Positions 60,059 through 64,000 of a DNA stretch of 64,000 nt are shown here, piece after piece. The stretch lies in NCBI RefSeq assembly GCF_015624505.1, contig NZ_CP061379.1, forward strand, positions 1,550,001-1,614,000. Reading direction: 5' to 3'. Positions within the stretch are counted from its first letter, which is position 1. Each line of letters starts with the position of its first letter. The position numbers and the translations under genes were made by a program. The notes beneath the pieces were generated by a model. The model was given only the letters and a program-made list of their open reading frames with translations. It did no database searches and was not told where the DNA came from. Origin of the DNA: Bradyrhizobium commune (GTDB lineage Bacteria; Pseudomonadota; Alphaproteobacteria; Rhizobiales; Xanthobacteraceae).

Positions 60059-60072
60059 CGCCTGGTTTTCAG

Positions 60073-60098
60073 GGGCGGCCTGATTGGCCGCCCTCTCT
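60073..60098. terminator. Terminator hairpin after the dienelactone hydrolase gene
   Basis: GGGCGGCC, TGATT loop, GGCCGCCC, followed by TCTCTACT. It starts 15 bases after the stop codon, between convergent genes. Confidence 0.65.
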
Positions 60099-60129
60099 AC
60101 TATTGGGATGCACGGCAGGCGCCAAAACC

Positions 60130-60981
60130 CTATCGTCCGTCGCCGGCGTGCCATAATGCGTCGAGGCCGTGCCGATAGGTCGGATAGGCAAGCGTGACGC
60201 CAAGCTCGCGCTTTAATCTCGCGTTGGAGACTCGGGCGCTGCTGGAATAGAAGCTGCGCGCCATCGCCGACATCTCCGCCGCCGCGAACGCTTCCTCGGC
60301 CGGCGGGGCAACGCCCATCAGCTTCGCGGCATAGGCGATCACGTCCTGCGGCGGGGTGGGCTCGTCGTCGCAGACGTTCCAGCTGCCGCCGCCTTCGCGG
60401 CGAACCGCGGCCATGATCGCGCTTGCGATGTCGTCGACGTGAATGCGGTTGAAGACCTGTCCCGGCTTGATGATGCGCCGGGCGGTTCCGGTGCGCAGCG
60501 TCGCCAGCGCGTTGCGGCCGGGGCCGTAGATTCCTGCAAGCCTGAGGATTGCGGCATTGCCGCGCGCTACTTCCGTCCATGCCCGTTCGGCCGCGAGCCG
60601 CATGCGCGCGCGATCGAGCGTTGTCTGCGGCTGGGTGCTCTCGTCGACCCAAGCGCCGCCGTGATCGCCATACACGCCGATGGTCGAGAGATAGATGATC
60701 CTGCGATGACGGCCCGTCGCCAGCACGTCGCCAAACGCCGCAATTGCGGGGTCGCCTGCGCTGCCGGGCGGGATCGATATGAGAAGGATATCGGCGGCGC
60801 TGATACGTTCGATCGTCGCGTCAGTCGGGCCGCTTCCGGAAAATGGATGCATCTCGATGCCGGGGATCGCCTCCTGCGTCGTGGGATCCCGCATCGTGCC
60901 GGCAATATGCGAGAAAGTGCCGCCAAATCTGGCGACGAAGTGCCGGGCACTGTAGCCGAGGCCAAGGATGAAGAGCCGCAT
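60130..60981 (-). CDS. NAD(P)-dependent epimerase/short-chain dehydrogenase-like protein
   Basis: 283 residues. The N-terminus MRLFILGLGYSARHFV is a Rossmann strand with the GLGYSA dinucleotide loop. The extended SDR pattern continues with IIYLSTIGVYGDHGG (active-site Ser/Thr-Tyr region, where the usual YxxxK is not obvious), ILRLAGIYGPGRNAL and FNRIHVDDIASAI, as in YeeZ/epimerase-like proteins. ATG 60981 follows AAGGA; the frame extends upstream to 61053 without support. YeeZ-type proteins have no agreed function. It diverges from the phosphatase gene. Confidence 0.78.
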   Translation of the reverse strand: MRLFILGLGYSARHFVARFGGTFSHIAGTMRDPTTQEAIPGIEMHPFSGSGPTDATIERISAADILLISIPPGSAGDPAIAAFGDVLATGRHRRIIYLSTIGVYGDHGGAWVDESTQPQTTLDRARMRLAAERAWTEVARGNAAILRLAGIYGPGRNALATLRTGTARRIIKPGQVFNRIHVDDIASAIMAAVRREGGGSWNVCDDEPTPPQDVIAYAAKLMGVAPPAEEAFAAAEMSAMARSFYSSSARVSNARLKRELGVTLAYPTYRHGLDALWHAGDGR

Positions 60982-61124
60982 GCGTCCTTCGTGCTGATCG
61001 GGGTTTTTGTCGCGCTGCCCTGCGCACTCATAAGAGATTTTTGGGTCTAACAAAAGATATTGCGATTTTACTCGCTCGCGACCCCGGGCGATGGTCGCTC
61101 GCTACAGGCCAGGAGGCGTCGATC

Positions 61125-61850
61125 GTGCAGTCAGAAGCGGCCGCCATAGCGCCATCTGACGCGGCAGAGCTGATCCTGTGCGCTCGCGCGCTAATCTTCG
61201 ATGTCGACGGGACGCTCGCTGAAACGGAGGAACTGCATCGGCAGGCCTTCAACGAGGCCTTCGTCCGCGGCGGTCTCGACTGGCATTGGGACCGTGCCGT
61301 CTACAAGGACCTGCTGCGGGTGACGGGCGGCAACGAACGCATACGCGCCTATCATGCAAGGCAGCAGATCGCGCCGCCATTGGCGGACCAGGATATCGCA
61401 GAGCTTCATCGCATCAAGAGCGCGCATTATGCCGGGCTGGTCGAAACAGGCCAGTGCCCGTTGCGGCCGGGCGTGGCGGATCTCCTCACAGCTGCGATGG
61501 CGCGAGGCCAGCGGCTCGCGATCGCGACCACCACCTCGCACGGCAACATCGATGCGCTCTTGTCGCGTGCGCTCGGGAGGCGCTGGGCTGCGGACTTCGA
61601 TGCGATCGTCGCCGGCGACGATGTGCGGCACAAGAAGCCTGCACCGGACGTCTATCTCGAGGTCCTGGCGCAGTTGAAGCTCGCGCCATCGGACTGTGTC
61701 GCGATCGAGGATTCCGCCAATGGCCTGATCGCGGCCTCGCGCGCGAACATTCCCGTCCTCGTCATCCGCAGCATGTTCTTCGGGGACGATGAGTTCACCG
61801 ATGCCCGCTTCGTGCTGAATGATCTGTCGGAGCTCGGACGCCCGTGCTGA
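61125..61850 (+). CDS. HAD-superfamily phosphatase, CbbY-like
   Basis: 241-residue haloacid dehalogenase-type phosphatase. Motif I is FDVDGTLAETEELH with the nucleophile and acid Asp pair; motif II is the IATTTSHG Thr/Ser; motif III Lys lies in HKKPAPDVYLE; motif IV is AIEDSANGL. The cap sequence RQAFNEAFVRGGLDWHWDRAVYKDLLRVTGGNERIRAY strongly resembles CbbY, which in purple bacteria dephosphorylates xylulose-1,5-bisphosphate, an inhibitor of Rubisco. No Calvin-cycle gene is in the window. GTG 61125 follows AGGAGG at 8 bases; TTG 61041 would add 28 residues without a site. Confidence 0.85.
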   Translation: MQSEAAAIAPSDAAELILCARALIFDVDGTLAETEELHRQAFNEAFVRGGLDWHWDRAVYKDLLRVTGGNERIRAYHARQQIAPPLADQDIAELHRIKSAHYAGLVETGQCPLRPGVADLLTAAMARGQRLAIATTTSHGNIDALLSRALGRRWAADFDAIVAGDDVRHKKPAPDVYLEVLAQLKLAPSDCVAIEDSANGLIAASRANIPVLVIRSMFFGDDEFTDARFVLNDLSELGRPC

Positions 61851-61853
61851 GTT

Positions 61854-62267
61854 TCAATGAAAACGCCGGCTCGGGCCGGGCGGGTCCTCGTGGGTCTGCT
61901 CGACGATCTGCGCGATCGGGCTGGATTGATGGTGAACGAGGCGCCAGCCGTCGCCCACGCGCCTGAAATGATTGGCGGCGGCAAGCGCGGTGCCGTCAAC
62001 GATTTCGATGCACAGCACGCGCGCGCTGTCGCCGTCGACGATCGCCTGCGGCTCGGCGCAGACGATCTGTGGCCGCTCCGGATTTTGCAGGATGTCACGC
62101 CAGCTGCCGATCACGGTGGCGCGCCCGACGATCGCCGGCCAGCCCGGATGGATGCAGGAGATGGCGTCGTCATCCGCCCACATCCGTTCCATGCCGGCAA
62201 AGTCGCCAGTTGCAAAGGCGGCATAAAAGGCCGCGTTGGCGGCAATGACCTTGCTGTCCTTCGTCAT
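61854..62267 (-). CDS. NTF2-fold/SnoaL-like protein
   Basis: 137 residues with the NTF2-like cone fold. NAAFYAAFATGDFAGMERMWADDDAISCIHPGWPAIVGRATVIGSWRDIL is the standard opening of ketosteroid isomerase-like proteins, and the second half (RVLCIEIVDGTALAAANHFRRVGDGWRLVHHQSSPI) is the strand series. It has a His in CIHPGW. These proteins bind small hydrophobic molecules or act as isomerases; no function can be assigned. ATG 62267 is preferred to TTG 62285. It ends 3 bases from the convergent CbbY-like gene. Confidence 0.8.
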   Translation of the reverse strand: MTKDSKVIAANAAFYAAFATGDFAGMERMWADDDAISCIHPGWPAIVGRATVIGSWRDILQNPERPQIVCAEPQAIVDGDSARVLCIEIVDGTALAAANHFRRVGDGWRLVHHQSSPIAQIVEQTHEDPPGPSRRFH

Positions 62268-62375
62268 GCCTCTCGGGTGCGGCAAGGACGCGGAAAAATC
62301 AAGCGCGACTTCCGTTCGATTTTAGCCGCAGTGCAGCATCGGCACTGCCGCTGCCCGGCGCGGCGCGATCCTGCA

Positions 62376-63314
62376 TCAATAACAGGCGGCCATCGCGCCG
62401 AGTTTTGGATACAGCCGGTCGATCGCGGCGATCTCGCTCTGCATCTGCGCGATGATCCAGTCGCGGATTTCGGCGGCGATGGGACGCATCGGCCGGTTGC
62501 GTGGCGGCAGGAACTCGCAGATGCGCTGCGTGGTGGTGAGTCTGTCGGAGGCCGGCACCAACGCGCCGGTCAGAAGCCAGTGCGAGGCGACCGTCAGCCA
62601 GCCGAGCGCGATGCCCTGGCCGAGCAGTGCGGCCTGCACCACGACCGCATAATCGGTGAAGCTCAGCGCCTTGGCCGCGCCGCGGCGGCAGGTGAGCAGC
62701 GACGCGTAATCCGCGGCCCAATCGCCCGGCGTCTCGGCGAGGCGGATGATGGTGTTGCCCTCGGCGGGATCGGTCTCGCCGAGATAGCCGGGACTGCACA
62801 TCGGCAGCATGACCTCTTTCATGATCAGCGTGCCGCCCGTGGAAGGCTCGTCACGGTCGCGAAAGCGCATGCCGAGATCGACGTTCTCGACCGGCCCGCG
62901 CAGCGCGCCGGAGATCAGCTGAAAGCGCAGATCGACCTGCGGAAATTCCCGCTGCAGCTTGTCGATGCGCGGCATCAGCCAATGTGTGGTGAAGGCGGAA
63001 GAGACCGACAGCGTCACCGTCTCGGTGCCCTTGCGGCGTCGCTCGATTTCGACCAGCCCGGTCTCGATGCTGCGAAAGCCTTCGAGCACGCGGCGATAGA
63101 GTAGCTCGCCTTCCTCAGTCAGCACGGCGCGGCCCGCCTTGCGGTCAAACAGGCGTACGCCGAGATGCTCCTCGAACTGGCCGAGCATGCGGCTCACCGC
63201 CGGCTGCGTGACGTTCAGTTCGGCGGCCGCGGCGGTGAAGCTGCCATTGCGCGCCGCTGCGTCGAAGACGAACAGGGCATTACTGGAGGGCAGCATCCGG
63301 CGCAGCTCGGGCAT
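62376..63314 (-). CDS. LysR-family transcriptional regulator (GcvA-like)
   Basis: 312-residue regulator with an N-terminal helix-turn-helix (about 10-70: ALFVFDAAARNGSFTAAAAELNVTQPAVSRMLGQFEEHLGVRLFDRKAGRAVLTEEGELLYRRVLEGF) and a substrate-binding-type effector domain. The opening and length are those of the GcvA/AmpR group. ATG 63314 is used; ATG 63296 is an alternative that would leave the palindrome CATAAC-N5-GTTATG entirely upstream. It is transcribed away from the ABC transporter gene. No co-regulated gene is obvious. Confidence 0.88.
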   Translation of the reverse strand: MPELRRMLPSSNALFVFDAAARNGSFTAAAAELNVTQPAVSRMLGQFEEHLGVRLFDRKAGRAVLTEEGELLYRRVLEGFRSIETGLVEIERRRKGTETVTLSVSSAFTTHWLMPRIDKLQREFPQVDLRFQLISGALRGPVENVDLGMRFRDRDEPSTGGTLIMKEVMLPMCSPGYLGETDPAEGNTIIRLAETPGDWAADYASLLTCRRGAAKALSFTDYAVVVQAALLGQGIALGWLTVASHWLLTGALVPASDRLTTTQRICEFLPPRNRPMRPIAAEIRDWIIAQMQSEIAAIDRLYPKLGAMAACY

Positions 63315-63328
63315 AACGCCATGTTATG
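63312..63328. promoter_or_regulatory. Palindrome at the start of the LysR gene
   Basis: CATAAC GCCAT GTTATG, a perfect dyad around a 5-base centre, containing a T-N11-A as in LysR boxes. It overlaps the LysR start codon at 63314, or lies just upstream if ATG 63296 is used. A possible autoregulatory site. Confidence 0.4.
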
Positions 63329-63394
63329 AGGCCGGTGAGAATTTGGCAATTGCCGAGTTTTGCCGGTTCTGTTGTCATTGACATGACAGCTTAA

Positions 63395-63464
63395 AGACAG
63401 GGCCTCTGAGCGAAGATTTTGGTGCGGCGCACGCTTCAAGCGTGAGTGCTCCAAGACCCTGTCT
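63395..63464 (+). promoter_or_regulatory. Possible structured leader upstream of the PotA-like gene
   Basis: AGACAGGG (63395-63402) pairs perfectly with CCCTGTCT (63457-63464). Inside, TTGG can pair with CCAA, and CACGC, TTCAA loop, GCGTG forms an apical hairpin. TTGACA lies at 63378-63383. The shape suggests a cis-acting RNA 61 bases before the ATPase gene. I do not recognise a known riboswitch class. Confidence 0.4.
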
Positions 63465-63525
63465 ATAAAGCAGGCTTATGGCGCGCAGTGAGGCACGCCA
63501 TAACAGGGTATGGCGAGGACGATCG

Positions 63526-64000
63526 TTGGACAAACGAGCGGAAAGCGTCGAGATCAGGTCTGCGAGCAAAGCCTATGGCGCGGTTCGCGCCCTCGACGAC
63601 GTGTCCCTCAATGTTAGCGCCGGTGAGTTCGTCTCGCTGCTCGGCCCCTCCGGTTCCGGCAAGACCACGCTGCTCGGCATCCTCGGCGGCTTCATCCTGC
63701 CGACGTCGGGCACAATCCTCTTCGGCGGTCGCGACGTCACCTATATGCCGCCGCACAAGCGCGACATCGGCGTCGTGTTCCAGAACTACGCGCTGTTCCC
63801 GCATATGAGCGTCGGCGAGAACGTCGCCTTTCCCTTGCGCGCGCGCCAACTGCCGAAAGCGACCTGGCCCGACAAGGTACGCGCGGCGCTCGCGATGGTC
63901 GGTCTTGCCGGCTACGAGGCGCGCGGCATCGCCCAGCTCTCCGGCGGCCAACGTCAGCGCGTGGCGCTGGCGCGCGCCATGATCTTTGAGCCGCGCCTGA
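63526..64000 (+). CDS. ABC transporter ATP-binding protein, PotA-like (partial)
   Basis: The first 158 residues of an ABC ATPase; the gene runs off the right edge. They include the opening SVEIRSASKAYGAVRALDDVSLNVSAGEFVSLLGPSGSGKTTLL with the Walker A motif GPSGSGKT, the Q-loop DIGVVFQNYALFPHMSVGENVAFPLR, and the signature LSGGQRQRVALARAM. The exact FQNYALFPHMSV text is typical of the spermidine/putrescine and iron (PotA/FbpC) group. TTG 63526 is the best start, with GAGG seven bases upstream. The transporter's other subunits must lie beyond the window, so the substrate is unknown. Confidence 0.9.
   Translation, partial: MDKRAESVEIRSASKAYGAVRALDDVSLNVSAGEFVSLLGPSGSGKTTLLGILGGFILPTSGTILFGGRDVTYMPPHKRDIGVVFQNYALFPHMSVGENVAFPLRARQLPKATWPDKVRAALAMVGLAGYEARGIAQLSGGQRQRVALARAMIFEPRL

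Noticed and set aside
1..64000. CRISPR arrays, tRNA and rRNA genes, insertion sequences
   Set aside because: No regularly spaced repeats, cloverleaf sequences, ribosomal RNA landmarks or transposase genes were seen on either strand.

Overview
The window looks like chromosomal DNA of a Bradyrhizobium-type alphaproteobacterium (Nitrobacteraceae). Reasons: high G+C, a Porin_2-type outer membrane porin, rhizobial flagellar genes (MotC, MotE, FlaF, FlbT, a Rem/LafR-like regulator), many Tat/Sec-exported binding proteins, and short palindromic repeats familiar from that group. Family names are from reading the proteins; no searches were run.

Layout. 1-8410: the end of a MATE exporter; an orphan MetQ/NlpA binding protein; a luciferase-like monooxygenase, a CMD-domain protein and an AhpD-like protein; then a complete branched-chain amino acid type ABC transporter (binding protein, fused LivH-LivM permease, LivG, LivF). 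Together they look like one uptake and oxidation locus for an unknown substrate. 8411-13445: a HoxN/NixA nickel/cobalt permease with a textbook NikR operator directly in front, a HerA-like ATPase, a YkgJ cysteine-cluster protein and a ketopantoate-reductase-like protein. 13446-20253: an alpha/beta hydrolase without its nucleophile serine, two MarR regulators, a large porin, REP-like palindromes and a structured, apparently non-coding repeat.

20254-54938: a compact, nearly complete flagellar gene cluster of the Rhizobiaceae/lateral (laf) type. A leftward operon (DUF1217 protein, flgF, fliI) diverges from a rightward block: motA-fliM-orf-fliN-fliG-flhB-flgB-flgC-fliE-flgG-flgA-flgI-motE-flgH-fliL-fliP, two tandem ~300-residue flagellins, fliF-fliH-motB-motC-fliK-lytic transglycosylase, flgE-flgK-flgL-flaF-flbT-flgD-fliQ-flhA-fliR, then FliJ-, FlgJ- and FlgN-like genes. 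A convergent lafR-like regulator closes the block. Export gate, ATPase, rod, ring, hook, filament, stator and switch are all present. fliD, fliS, visN/visR and chemotaxis genes are absent. Both flagellin mRNAs carry the same leader, in which a stem can hide the Shine-Dalgarno sequence; this is a natural target for the FlbT encoded 12 kb downstream.

The cluster is bordered on both sides by gene-poor stretches and, beyond these, by two paralogous MarR proteins that share four cysteines (about 18.8-19.4 kb and 56.7-57.3 kb). 55748-64000: a membrane-anchored protein of unknown function, an MHS-type MFS transporter, a Tat-exported dienelactone hydrolase, an NAD(P)-binding epimerase-like protein, a CbbY-like phosphatase, an NTF2-fold protein, a LysR regulator and the start of a PotA-like ABC ATPase preceded by a possible structured leader.

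The most interesting signals are the duplicated flagellin leader, the paired Cys-MarR proteins at the cluster edges, the structured repeat near 18.0-18.65 kb, the NikR operator, and the monooxygenase/CMD/AhpD/ABC locus. No tRNA, rRNA, CRISPR array or insertion sequence was recognised.
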